64,000 nucleotides of DNA from Scytalidium lignicola (Eukaryota; Ascomycota; Leotiomycetes). Position numbers and translations under genes: made by a program. The notes under the pieces are model-generated. The model made no database searches. It was not told where the DNA came from and saw only the letters and a list, made by a program, of their open reading frames with translations. The stretch lies in assembly GCA_002812745.2 (NCBI GenBank), contig NCSJ02000089.1, positions 62,001-126,000 of the forward strand. The letters are read 5' to 3'. Below, piece after piece: positions 1 through 11,800 of the stretch; position 1 is the first letter of the stretch; the number at the start of each line of letters is the position of its first letter.

Positions 1-66
1 TGAAGGGCAGTTGTTCTGCCTGTTTTATTTACAGGACGATTAAGATTCTTCTTCTACTTGTTCATC

Positions 67-3000
67 TCAACATTCCAGATATCCATACCATTCCCCACTA
101 CTAGCACTTCCCAGCCTTTTTCTTTGTTCATTGCGTCTCTTTTTTTTGTTTATCAACGCCATATCACCAACGTCAGCAATAGTAGTAAATGCATCTCCCA
201 CATTGTGAATTAGAACAGCTTGCTCTTTGTCTCCACTTTGCTTATCAGAGGAAGAATTCAGCCTAATGGACCATTCTTTAACTCGTTGGTCATTGCTTGA
301 TGTCACGATTCTAAATTCTGTGTCTTCGCCATTCCCTATGAATTCGAATGTCGGTAAACAGCATAGCCCAGTAATGGCAGCTGCATGAGCAGATCGTAGT
401 AACGTCCTGGGAGGAACGGTATTCGTTGAACAAAGGGCCGAAGAGTTGTATATAGTGATTCCCAGAGCATTATCATCACCCCCTGTAGCAACTGCTATGC
501 GCTTCCCATGCTCGAGAGTTATAACATCCATGCTTTTAATTGAGTTCTGGTGCACCTCACGCGCTGATATCATCTGCCATTCTGCTGTAATATCAGATTT
601 TGGAACGGGAACTTTCCAGATAGCCAGCTTTCCATCAGTGGCTGCTGTAATAAGGTTCATTTCTTCGGATGACTGCTGTATGCTTTGAATCTGCATCAAG
701 CAAGCGTTTGTATATCTTCCAGTTGCTAGTAACGTAAATCCACTACTTTTTGAGTAGATATAGGTTCTAATGGTAGAATCGGAATAGGCCAAGCTAATCA
801 ACATTGCTTGCTCATCTTTTGATCGCATGCTTCCAGGGGGTTCAGAAACATCGAAGCTCATTATTCTCAAGTCTTTGTCTTCACTTAGGTCGGGGCAGCC
901 TGCTTCACATACGATACCAATACCAAACCCCGGGATTGGCGTGATAGACCAAATATAAAACTCTTCTACACCACCACTGCTCAAAAGGTAATTCTCCCCA
1001 TACCATTGAACATGTTGTATTCCCGCTGAGTGTTTCTGTCTCACGGTTAGGCACTCAAATCTCCTTTCAAGCTCAATATCTCCACAATATTTCCAAATCC
1101 AAATAGCTGTATCTTCTCCTCCGGTAGCCATCAATCTACCATTAGGTGACAATGCACATGCTTTGATCTCCCTTCCATGACCACCCTGCTTGAGTATCCT
1201 ATGCGAGGAATTTGGTTGGTAATAGATATGTAATTTTGATGCTTTAGTGTAGACAAAATAACCTCCTCCATTAGTTCCTTTGAGATGTGAATAGGCAAAG
1301 CTCCTGTGGGCACCACCACACTCCACGGAAGCAATTTCACACCGCTTTGTCTCGTTCCAGACTACAAAATGTTTGCTCCTAAATCCACAGAGAAACAGAT
1401 CTGAGCCTTCAAACCAGCCGGCTTCTATAACAGGTCCGAAAGGGGGTGTACCATGGTGTACTGGTGATATGACGGGACTTGAAAGTTGAGATCCTGGATC
1501 AGAATTTGTACAAATATGGAAAATAGAATAAATGCCATTTCTGCCCGTAGTCAAGAAATACCCCTCATGATTTTCAACGCCTGTAGAGGGGGTTTCTATA
1601 GTAGCAACCGCTGTGATAGCATCTCCATTTTCAATGTCTACCTTCCATAGAGCGATTGCATTTTCCTGCACATTAGGTTCATATACAGCGATAGAACCAT
1701 TTCTTGATCCAAGTATGAGAAATCCATTACAATATCCAGCACTAGTGGCCACAAATTTTGCTGGTAGCGAAATTGTAAGTGACTGTTTAAGAAACAATTT
1801 CTCATGAGCTTGATCAAATTGATACAAGGTCGCGACTTCTCCTCCGAGAGTATTAATCAATAGACAAACGCTCATATCGTCTGGCCTGACAAAGGGGAAC
1901 ATATCTGTGACCTTATAGCCAACGTCTCCTACCACTTGAATAGTGGAACCCTGTTGATACATGAATATCTTGCCATTCATCCCAGTTGTGAATGCTACAC
2001 CGGCCTCTGGCAGCCCCTTAACTATACTGTACGATCTCAAATCCAATTCATGTGATTCTGGAATCTTTAATTCCTCCCACTGAAGATGTGTGCCGAGTTT
2101 GCAAGTCAAGACCCGTCCAAAGCTCGTTGTGGCAAGGATCAAGTTCTCTGCTACAAGTCCGTACCTATTGAAGGCATCTTTTGGCGCCTTTTTTNATTTT
2201 GGATTTCTTTGCTGATAACTCTTTCGGAACTTTGTCAGTGGGTGATAATTCTTTCGCCGACTCAACTGCTGGTAATTCTAAGAGCGTCGTTTGACACGAT
2301 CCGTTTACAGAAAGGTAGCTCAACACCTCCTCGAAATCCAACTCCAAATGATGAGAAAATCCATGCCATTTGTCAGAGTTTTGCTGCTCTTCTAGTCCAG
2401 AATCATTTGGATCAGAAACCTCAGGATTATTCAAGGAAACCGTATAGGAAGAAATCTTCCCATCTGCACCCCCAGTAGCAATAAGAACTCTTGACTCACT
2501 TACTTGGTGAAAGGCTGATGACCAAAGATGTTTGCCGCTATGAAATGCAAATGTATCTATGTGGATAAGCTGTTTTAATACTCGGTCGAATTCAATATCC
2601 ATTTTCCATTGCTGAACTGTCGTGTCCTCTCCAAATGAGAGGACTTGCACAGAGGTGGAATCAAGTTGGAGAAACTTAACATTCCATATTCTAGAAGCAT
2701 GGCCCATAATCATACCTAAACAACGGCCAGATTCCTGACCTCCATTCACACGTTGGTCAATCGTTCCAAACCCTGTTTCTCTTGCAAAAGCTGATCTTGC
2801 ATGATCACGACTAGTCAAAGGTGTAGAGGTGTTGATTGGCCTTGATACATCCCAGATTCTGATTGTACGATCATCACTACAGCTAGTCAAGAGTCTCACG
2901 TTGTTTCCCGTCTTGTCTCTAAGGGTGGAAGATAAGTTTACTCCAAAGATAGAGCCTTCGTGTCCAGTGAGTGTGTAGAATACTTGAGCTGCTGAGTGGG

Positions 3001-3820
3001 ATCCAGATTCGGGGATAGTGCATTCCCACACTATAATTTCACCAAATACTGTGCCAGCGGCAATTGTAACGACCGTGTCACTGTCCCAGGTAACATTCGC
3101 CGAGTATAGCATAGATCTAGACGGGGACTCCAAGGTTTTTATCAATATTGAATCTGACTCTGACTCTGACTCGATGCTTGCTTGAATGAGAGTATTATGG
3201 GCTGTAACTAAGACACATCGGTCATGGTGTGTTGGTGATAAGGCAACATCTAGAATCCAATCCGGAGCAGTAGTTTCGAGAGATGTGATGTCTCCAAGGC
3301 CTTTTGAAAGCAATAACTCCCATAATTTATTGCGGATGATGGTAAGGCAAGACCTGCCCCAAATGACTACCTGTAAATCATTTTGATCACTAGAAGTACC
3401 TGAGACAACTATTCCATGAATCGTCTGAGATTCAAAGATCCTGTACTGGCCGATTAACTCAGATGACTCAAAGTCAAAAACCTTGAGATAAACACCTTCT
3501 CCAGCAAGAGTAACCAAGCGACCATTCCTTGAATGGTAAATCTCAAGCGCTGTTATAGGGTTCAACGTGTGAGAAAGCTACCAAATGTTAGTGATGCCAG
3601 CATACGAAGTAAGATAAGATTATTGTAGGTATGCATTAAATCATAGGTCTAGGTATTTGAGGACAACGAAATTTGAGAACTGAGATAAATTTGAATCTAA
3701 AAAANTTTAGGGAACAAAAAAAATATTGAAACTGCCTAGTCATAATAAGATAGTTAAGGATTCTAGTCTTAAAATTCAAGAAAACTTGGAAGAAAATATG
3801 TTACTAACCTTTATAGACAT
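67..3820 (-). CDS. RTT10: WD40 protein, WDR6/Rtt10 (Trm734) family, tRNA 2'-O-methyltransferase partner
   Basis: In yeast and human this family partners the Trm7/FTSJ1 methyltransferase that 2'-O-methylates the wobble base of tRNAs, and it is also linked to endosomal recycling. Seen: WD40 repeats throughout, e.g. LLTSCSDDRTIRIWD, MGHASRIWNVKF and LMATGGEDTAIWIWK. I infer two exons: a 12-nt first exon (3820-3809, MSIK) with donor GTTAGT, an intron 3808-3578 ending CTAACATTTGGTAG, and exon 2 from 3577 reading LSHTLNPITALEIY. An N at 2195, beside a run of six Ts, puts the two halves in different frames; without it one frame runs to the stop at 67, giving about 1173 aa, close to the family length (human about 1120). 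It lies head to head with the NAD gene, with a tRNA between. The family is clear; the first exon is an inference from splice signals. Confidence 0.85.
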
Positions 3821-4165
3821 TATGTTCTAAAAAGTGAAGAAATATCTACATTGGGGGGTTTTTTTTTTCAAATTGTAGGTGGCACGTTTGTGTTGTGATT
3901 GATAATAAAGGGCTTTAACTTCAGTTGGTCTTTGACGAAATAAAGAACAGTTATTGTATGAAGTGAATAGAAGGTAGCTATACCACTTTACCGGAGAAGA
4001 TGCGCGGCCAACATCTCCTCCATGAATGATTGTGGGACCTACCTGTGAAGAAAATGGTTACTTTTTTCCACAAGTCGAATCGCTGTACTGTGTTCAAAAT
4101 ACCTTTATAATTTCGAATAAGCTGTCCACTGTCACAAGCTAGTGCAAATACTGCATTGAGACCTT
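3821..4165. other. Intergenic region upstream of the WD40 gene
   Basis: Presumed promoter and 5' leader of the minus-strand WD40 gene. It contains a G6T10 tract near 3855-3870 but no coding signal. The short minus-strand reading frame overlapping it is a tRNA read-through artefact. Confidence 0.4.
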
Positions 4166-4252
4166 GGTTGATTAGTGTAGTGGTTATCACGTTTCCTTTA
4201 CAGTTTCTTAGAAACTCGGAAAAGGTCGCAGGTTCGATCCCTGCATCAATCA
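4166..4252 (+). tRNA. tRNA-Val (UAC) with a 14-nt intron
   Basis: A complete cloverleaf can be drawn. The acceptor stem GGTTGAT pairs with ATCAATC (one G-U), followed by discriminator A at 4252. The D stem is GTG/CAC, the anticodon stem TTTCC (4192-4196) pairs with GGAAA (4218-4222), and the T arm is GCAGG-TTCGATC-CCTGC. The anticodon TAC is at 4199-4201. A 14-nt intron (4203-4216) sits at the canonical position, one base 3' of the anticodon, and its ends GTTTC/GAAAC can pair. A T-rich run follows directly as a Pol III terminator. Confidence 0.93.
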
Positions 4253-4759
4253 TTTTATTTTTGGTTCTTTTATTTAGTTGTTTCGAGTCAAACAGATAGG
4301 ATAAAGCGTTAAACTTTTGCACTTTTATTTTTGCAGGGAATTCGTCATCATGTTCCCTCGCTAACGTTTAAGGCCCTGCAGATGGATACATCGAGGGGTT
4401 GGGAGGGGCTGAATAGGCAGCTTTTGCAGTTCCGAATTCGACCTTGATGGTTCACGAAGCTCAGCTATTGGTAATTACTACAAAACGTTTCCGATAAAAA
4501 CTCCATATTCGGATTCATGAGACAATGCGACGTCACGCTTTCTGCAGTTCGCCTAATGCCCGTGCTGTAACTAATTATTAACTATCTCTATCACTAATCT
4601 GGAGGACCCCTCTCACCCCCTCCATCGTACCGTTGATCGTGCTTTCCGCGTCATACAAACATCAAGCTCGGCACTCCTCAAAAACTGCATGGAAAACACC
4701 TTAAAAGGTCCTAAATCAACCGCTTCATCCAAAGCCCTTGTCAGCTTGATCAAGCCGTC
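4253..4759 (+). promoter_or_regulatory. Region between tRNA-Val and the NAD-salvage gene
   Basis: About 500 bases with no gene visible. It holds the tRNA terminator T runs and presumably the promoter and 5' leader of the nicotinate phosphoribosyltransferase gene. Pyrimidine-rich stretches (about 4585-4625) precede the start codon, as is common in fungal promoters. No specific operator was recognised. Confidence 0.4.
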
Positions 4760-6258
4760 ATGGATTTTAATGGCTCTTCTCCTTTCCCAGAAGGAGTCAT
4801 ATCCTTCTTGGATACTGATCTCTACAAGCTGACGATGCAGTGCGCCGTCTTGAAATATTTTCCGGATGTACAGGTTACCTATGCATTCACAAATCGAACG
4901 CCCGAGAAAAAGTTGTCAAGAGCTGCCTTTAATTGGTTCCAAAAGCAAATCAATAGCATGTGTCTCCACACCAAGCTCCTCTGAACTCAATCTAACTCTG
5001 TGCTATAGAACTTGGGAATATCGCGCTTTCAAATGATGAATTACGCTTTTTGCAGACTCATTGTCCATACCTTAATACGCAGTACTTGGAATTCTTGAAG
5101 GATTTCCGTCTTAACCCGCGCGATCAAATTGTCGCAACATTCCATCCGATCTCGGACACCGGCAGCGATGACGATCTAGGAGAGACTGACCTCTTGGTCA
5201 AAGGCTTATGGGTAGACACTATCTTGTATGAAATTCCCTTACTTGCTTTAACCAGCGAAGCATACTTTCGCTTCATGGATACAGACTGGGAGTACGAAGG
5301 ACAGGAAGACAAGGCGTTTGCCAAGGGTATGAGACTATTGGAAGCGGGATGTACAGTTTCAGAGTTCGGTACGCGGAGGAGAAGAGACTATCACACACAA
5401 GCGCTGGTATTCCGGGGTTTAGTAAAAGCAAAGAAAGAAGGAGAGAAGCAAGGATTGTCAGGTAAGATCACCGGCACAAGTAATGTCCACCTTGCCATGA
5501 GGTTCGGGATCCCTCCAGTTGGCACAGTCGCCCACGAATGGTTTATGGGCATTGCAGCTCTTAGCAATGATTATGTGAATGCAAACTACAAGGCGTTGAG
5601 CTACTGGGTTGGATGTTTTGGAAAGGGCGTCCTCGGGATTGCTCTTACAGATACGTTCGGGACTCCGGATTTCTTGAAGGCCTTCAGTCGACCTATACCG
5701 AAACTACCAGGGGCTGCTTATACAAATTCAGCTAAGCCGCAAGAAGATCACCTTGATACTGAACAAGCTCCTGCGAACGCGCTGGTTGATGAGGAGCATC
5801 ACTTTAAGGAAACCTTCGCTCAGGTATTTGCTGGCGTCCGACAAGATTCAGGTGATCCCGCAGAATTTGTCAAATTAATGCGAAAATTCTATGACGAGCA
5901 AGGGATTAAAGAAAAGAAGACGATAGTCTTCTCAGACTCGCTGAACATCGATCTTTGTATCGAATATAAAGCTATCTCTGAAGCAGCTGGTCTCATACCT
6001 ACGTTTGGTGTGGGCACATTCTTTACGAATGATTTTGTTCATAAAAGTACTGGGTATAAGTCAACTCCTCTCAACATTGTCATAAAGCTTAGTTCGGCTG
6101 CTGGCAGACCTGCTGTTAAGATTAGTGACAATATTGGGAAAAACACTGGCGACCATGCCACCGTGGAAACGGTGAAGCGGCAGCTGGGGTACATCGAGAA
6201 GGAATGGGAGGGAGGAGATGAGGCTAAGAGATGGGGTACTGAAGGCCCCGTATCTTGA
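4760..6258 (+). CDS. NPT1: Nicotinate phosphoribosyltransferase (NAD+ salvage)
   Basis: Converts nicotinate, PRPP and ATP to nicotinate mononucleotide, the first step of the Preiss-Handler route to NAD+. Seen: N-terminal FLDTDLYKLTMQ, then FGTRRRRDYHTQ, TGTSNVHLAMRFG, the GTVAHEW segment whose His (about residue 241) is the one autophosphorylated in the family, DTFGTPDFL, GVRQDSGDPAEF, SDSLNIDLCIEY and GVGTFFTNDF. Exon 1 is 4760-4955 and exon 2 is 5009-6258, giving 481 aa. The only intron that keeps the frame (…QIN-K-LGNIALSNDELRF) has a GC donor (GCATGT), a CTAAC branch point and a TAG acceptor; nearby GT donors give a shift or a stop. Length fits fungal orthologues. The start ATG at 4760 precedes the conserved N-terminus by about 16 residues. 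Confidence 0.95.
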
Positions 6259-6777
6259 ACATGTTTATATTTCTTTAAATTTTTAATATCGCAAAATTGG
6301 GAGGCATTGGTTCGATACTTTGGATGTATGAGCAAGGCGCACTGTTACTGTACGGATAGCAAGTAGAATGTGCACAGCACAACTAGACAAGGTCCTTTAG
6401 AAAGTAGACAACTCAACTCAAGACGGAGCACTTATTGGATTAGGAAGAAGAGAAGTTGAAGGTAACTCATAAGACAGACTCCTATAAAGAAGACTATTGC
6501 CTTTTATCTCCTAGCATTCTTTCTTGATGGCCTGTCTATTGCCGACGGTCCGAGGCTGTGGTTCATGCGAGTAAGAACACAATGGGAAGCTACCCCGCAG
6601 TACCTCATCTTGTGCATGAGCACCTTGGCATTGCGGAGCAAATATATGTATCCCGCATATATATGTTAATATATTTTAAATGTAAATTTAAGCTGTCTAT
6701 ATAACTTCTCATTCAGTTATCTAGTCAAGTCTAGATGTAATAAAGCCTTTAATTTGTCAAGTTGGAAAGATCTCAAT
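6259..6777. other. Intergenic region between NPT1 and the acyl-CoA dehydrogenase
   Basis: About 520 bases without a gene. The right part (about 6645-6730) is AT-rich with TATA-like tracts (ATATATATGTTAATATATTT) and probably serves as promoter for the downstream gene. Nothing else was recognised. Confidence 0.4.
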
Positions 6778-8467
6778 ATGGCCCCTAACTCCTCTCGCGG
6801 TTCCATGTCCTTTAGCCTCCCTCCCGACCTTGTTGCTTACCTCCAATCTCTCGACAACTTTATAGCTGCAGAAATCACCCCTCTCCAAAACAAAGACGAC
6901 AACAACCGATTCTTTGACCATCGACGAGAACATGCAAGGACAGACTGGGACAACCAAGGCCTTCCCCGCGAGGATTGGGAAGCACTTCTCCGCGAATGTC
7001 GTCAATTGGCCGATAAGGCTGGGTTCTGGAGATTCTGCCTGCCCAAGGAATTTGGTGGTCAGAATGGAGGCAATCTCTGGATGACAGTTATTCGGATGCA
7101 TTTGGCAAAGAAAGGGCTGGGATTGTTCAATGATTTGCAGAATGAGCATAGCATTGTTGGAAATTTTCCTGACGTGCTTATGGTTAGGGAGTTTGGGACT
7201 CTAGGTTTGTGGATTCTGCATTTTCTCTCTAAATTATATTTATATTTATTTCCTTCCATGCCATTGATGAAACTAAATATATGTTTTTTAATTCTGCGAA
7301 AGATATAGTATAAACTTTTTGTTAGCAAAATCATCTAATTCTAACTTCGTCATAGAGCAAAAGAGGAAATTCATCGGCGAAAGGCTTGAAGGAAAGGTCT
7401 CTTTTGCCTTCGGTCTCACAGAACCCAACCATGGCAGTGACGCAACCCACATGTTCACACACGCTGTTAGAGAAGTCAGAAATGGCGTCTCTGGCTGGGT
7501 TATCAACGGAGCCAAAATGTGGATTAGTGGCATTCACCAAGCAACCCACTGCCTCGTTTTCGCACGCACTCACGGGAAACCTGGAGATGCAAAAGGAATA
7601 ACAGCCTTCTTTGTGCCTAAACCAGCTCCTGGATTTGTCGTAGAATCATATGAATGGACGTTCAATATGCCGACAGACCACGCATCGCTCACCTTCACGG
7701 ATGTCTTCGTCCCTTACTCGGCTATTCTTGGAACTGAAGGGAATGGGCTTGCCATCGCCCAAACATTCGTGCATGAAAATCGGATACGACAAGCTGCTTC
7801 TTCCCTTGGAGCAGCAGAGTACTGCATTGAGGAGAGTATCAAGTATGCACGGAAGAGAAAGCCATTTGGGAAAGAACTGTCTACAAACCAGGGCATTCAA
7901 TTCCCTATTGTTGAACTTAGTACGCAGGCAGAGATGTTGAAACTTTTGATTCTGAAGACAGCTACAGAGATGGATAATACTCCCCAAAAGGATATTGAGA
8001 AGAACCTAGGTGATAAAGTGTCCATGTGTAATGTATGTGAGCTTCCGGTGTTCAGGAATGATGATATACTGTACTAATGGCTGTAGTATTGGGCCAATAG
8101 GCTGTGTACTCAGGCTGCAGACAGAGCTATGCAAATCCATGGTAAAGTTCATTCTGGAAAGCTTGTTATGTTCCAAGTTGGGCTAATATTATGTCTAGGA
8201 GGGATTGGTTACTCTAGACATAAGAGGTAAGATATGGAGCAGTTTAGCGGTACTAATTCAAGTTACTTACTATCAATCTTAGCTTTGAGCACATATATAG
8301 ACATCATAGTAAGTAGCATCTCCTTACAGATATGACTTGGCCACTGATTTAGTTTGCTAGGACGTTACCGCATCACAGAAGGTAGCGAAGAAATTCAGAT
8401 GAGAAAGGTAGCAGCCTATCTATTTGGATACGTGGGCCCTCGCTCAGCCGAACTATCAAAGCTGTGA
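6778..8467 (+). CDS. Acyl-CoA dehydrogenase family protein with C-terminal SKL (probably peroxisomal)
   Basis: FAD-dependent acyl-CoA dehydrogenase family; it should introduce the alpha,beta double bond in an acyl-CoA, substrate unknown. Six exons inferred: 6778-7204, 7356-8032, 8087-8141, 8199-8226 (28 nt), 8283-8308 (26 nt), 8361-8467, giving 439 aa. All introns are GT-AG and phase-consistent. Seen: GFWRFCLPKEFGG, FAFGLTEPNHGSDATHM, GWVINGAKMWISG, FTDVFVPYSAILG, the QAADRAMQIHGGIGYSRH flavin-domain motif, and RITEGSEEIQMRKVAAYL near the end. The derived C-terminus is RSAELSKL, a canonical PTS1 signal. The closest type is the free-standing ACAD10/11-like dehydrogenase of fungi. The ATG at 6778 (MAPNSSRG) is chosen because no in-frame ATG lies upstream. 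Confidence 0.9.
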
Positions 8468-8846
8468 AGTTAAAATTTCCGAAAGTGGTTTCATATTCCT
8501 AAATTATTTGGGGTTAACTGGTGAAGCCTGGCTGAGATTGCTCAGGATGTGTATTTACTGTGGACCAAAAATTGCGTAAATGTTTGATTAACATCCATAG
8601 CCTACATATAATATAAACTATGTGAATAGATACTCTTATATAAAAACATGTTCCTCCTTGTATCATACAATATAATCCTTCGAAAGAGTATGCACCCATG
8701 TTCCTAGAAATAAGTATGAACAGTGGTCAAGTCATTTACCCCAGAATAATTTATGCCATAAAAGTCCTTAATTTACCACAACGCCAATATCCTGTTCACA
8801 CGCACTCCCGAGAACTCCTTTGGTGGTTAATTTCCATGTCCGACAT
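8468..8846. other. Convergent 3' intergenic region
   Basis: Lies between the 3' ends of the acyl-CoA dehydrogenase (+) and FAB1 (-). AT-rich, no coding evidence; presumably the two 3' untranslated regions and polyadenylation signals. Confidence 0.4.
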
Positions 8847-11800
8847 CTATGTAGCAGCTTCATTATCCGGCCTTTCATCAACTGGTTTATTCTTGATCTC
8901 AACCTGTGATCTAGTTTCGAACTGTTGCCACTGATACCAGCTGTTAGGAGCTTGAAGGATATAACGGTTCATTGCCTCCCTAAATCGACTCTTATATTCT
9001 TTTGGCGAGGTCACTGTTGGTCTATTCCGACCACCACCAGCAAAACCACGGTCTTTAATCCACGACTCCAGTTTCTTGTCCCAGGTGTAGGTTCTCACAA
9101 CATCAATGATGCCAACAACGAGCTCTTTGCGCGCCTCATCAACAGCTACCATTAGTGAGTAGTCCATAACATCATTCCTCTGTAGGAACAACGTATCGTT
9201 GAAGATTGCCGCACGAAGTAATTTTTTGGAATGCTCTCTGGCGAATAGAGGTGATTCGTAGATAAACTCGACCATATTCTCATCCAGGAGAACCTCATTC
9301 TGTTCACCGGTGGACTGGATCTTCCGGTTTCTCATGGAACCCTTGAGATCAAAAATACGATTTGGTGATCGATCGTAGAAGAGATTCTCCATAAGCAACA
9401 GATCTAGCTTGAGTTCAGTACCAGTATATGGATTTTTAATAGCCACCTGATAGAAGCCGAACATCTTGGCAATAACTGTCGGGAGGTCGTGGAAGAGAGC
9501 TTCAGCCATTATATTGAAATAGGCAGGGGCAAAACGTAGGAACGCCTGCGTTTCAATGGGTGACAGTGACTTGAGGACTAATCTATCATCCAAAGTTTTC
9601 AGGAAGACTGATTTTGTCTTACCACCTTTAGAGTCCCACTTGAGACACCTTGAGAGGGATTCCACAATACGATCTGCAACTCCACACTTCCTACGGACAG
9701 CATCGAATTGTTCGGCAAAGAAGATCTTGCACTGCATCTTGGCAGTCGCATCTTCGTAGGAATATGCGAGATGGGTCCCGGTTGCACGGAGTAGGGAAGT
9801 TTCAACCTCAGCTTCGTCGACACCATCCTTACAAAGATCGGCCGAATCAAGCTCGGCAGGCGCTGAAGATCGTGCCTGCTCGGAGTTCAGACGTCCATCC
9901 CCTCGAATTTTAGCTAGTTTGTCTTTATAATCCTGCGAACTTAATGCAAAGGCAATCAGGGAGCTGGGCTCATCTTCCCTGACGATAACATCCGAATCTT
10001 GGAAGACATGATCTGTAAAGTTCATAGGATAGTCGAGGCTGGTCCATCCACTCGCGGACCGTTCAGCCCAGAAATTGGTAAGCATCTTCATTAGACTCGT
10101 TTTTTCATGCTTTGGAAGCTCCTCTGGTAGCTCGATAGATTTCCCAGTATTGAGGGATTCGCCACTTTCATCCATGTTGGGAGTATTGTCATCGTCAATG
10201 AGAGAGTTGTCCACTTCACTAGCCAGCCATTCATCATCAGAACCGGTTTGGCTGACGGCTGGCTGACCATGATCTACCTCCGTTTCGGTAGCAGCGTCCT
10301 CAGTAGGTTCAAAATGATCAGATGGTGCTTCCACTGGAGACTCGTCATCCTGTGGAATAGGAGTCAAAGGTTCAACGTCATCAACAACGGTCGAGATATC
10401 TTTTTGGATTTCTGGTGTTGGGACTGGCTTAGGTTCCTCAGGAGGCTCTTCTGGAGGACCACGCTCCTCGACAGCATCGTACACATCCTTATAAACCGAA
10501 ACTTTTGGTTTAGAAGATGCTTTCGGAAAAGCTCTTGCCTGCGAAACCTTTTTAGCTCTTTGTTCTTTGTCACGAAGACGCTCCTTTTCAAACTCTCTGC
10601 TGAGCTGTTCCCAATGTTTTGCTAATGCGGATACCTTTGATCCCTTTCGATTACTGTTAGCGGATCGAGGAATCAAAGAATGAGCTGGTTTTCGATTGGA
10701 TTTGAGAGCACCCAGTCCTAGTCGATCAGATAATTTCTTGTCTGCCTTCGCTGATTCTGCAAATTTTGGATCAGAGGGGCCTGGTAAGGCATCAGGAACA
10801 AGCTTTGACTCCCCGTATTTCAGTCCTAGTTTGCTGGGGCCTGAATTCAAGCGGCGCATTGTGGCTGTCGGCTGAGATTGTGTTCGCACTATGGGAGGAG
10901 AAACTGCAAGGCCACTTCGTCTCAAAGGACCAACTGGGCGAGGTATTCCAGATATTTCCGTAGCAATTGGGCTGCTAGGCTCATTGGGGATACCATGACT
11001 CTGGCGTCGAAGATTCTCTACTCTTTCTGTCAAGGTTGATCTGCTTAGAGGCTCTGCTACTAGGAGGTTTTCAGCTGTTTGTGGGGCAATTATGGGTGAA
11101 GGGGCCTTCTGAAGACTTGTAGCCTCTGACAGAAACATATTTGTAGGTTCGTCAAGCATTGGCATGGCGAGATCCAGAGGTTCCATCCGTTCTAGCTCTG
11201 GATCTGGATGAGGAGAGGCAGGCACATCCGTAGGAAAGGTTTTCAACTCGATTTCCAGGGTAGCCGATTCTGGCTTTTGGTCAATCGAGTTCTCCACTGA
11301 GGTAAATGAATCTTGTCCCTCGCCTTGCGGAACTGTTGATAATGTCGAAGATTCTCTAGTGACTTCGGATGATATACCAGTTGATTTCTCGTCTGTATCA
11401 GTTGTTATATCCCCCGAATCCAATGATGGGAGTGATGTCGATGATTCCTCACGATCCATAAACATCTTCTTTAATTGAAGCGCAGCAAGTCTCCGTATAT
11501 CCTTTTCAGAGGGGAAAAAGTTGTTGTCAAAATCAGCAAAGGCCGTATCCCACTCGACCACCTTTTCCTGCATTGCCCGCATCGCCCTATTAAGCGGTAT
11601 GACCTCATAGTATTTGGAGCCCACGTATTTATCTTGGAGTTTGTGTAGGAGTGCAACATGATCTTCATTGGCTTTCTTTGTCAAGCGCTCAATTTCGGCC
11701 TTGCAAGCCTCTGCCTTCTCAGCGGCAACGCTGTCAACATTAATCCCTTTGATTCTGGCCTTCACTGAATTCATGAATCGATTCCAGCGCTCGTCAATCT

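Noticed and set aside
3978..4322. Minus-strand 114-aa reading frame containing DAGIEPATF
   Set aside because: This peptide is the well-known artefact of translating a tRNA T arm; it lies over tRNA-Val.
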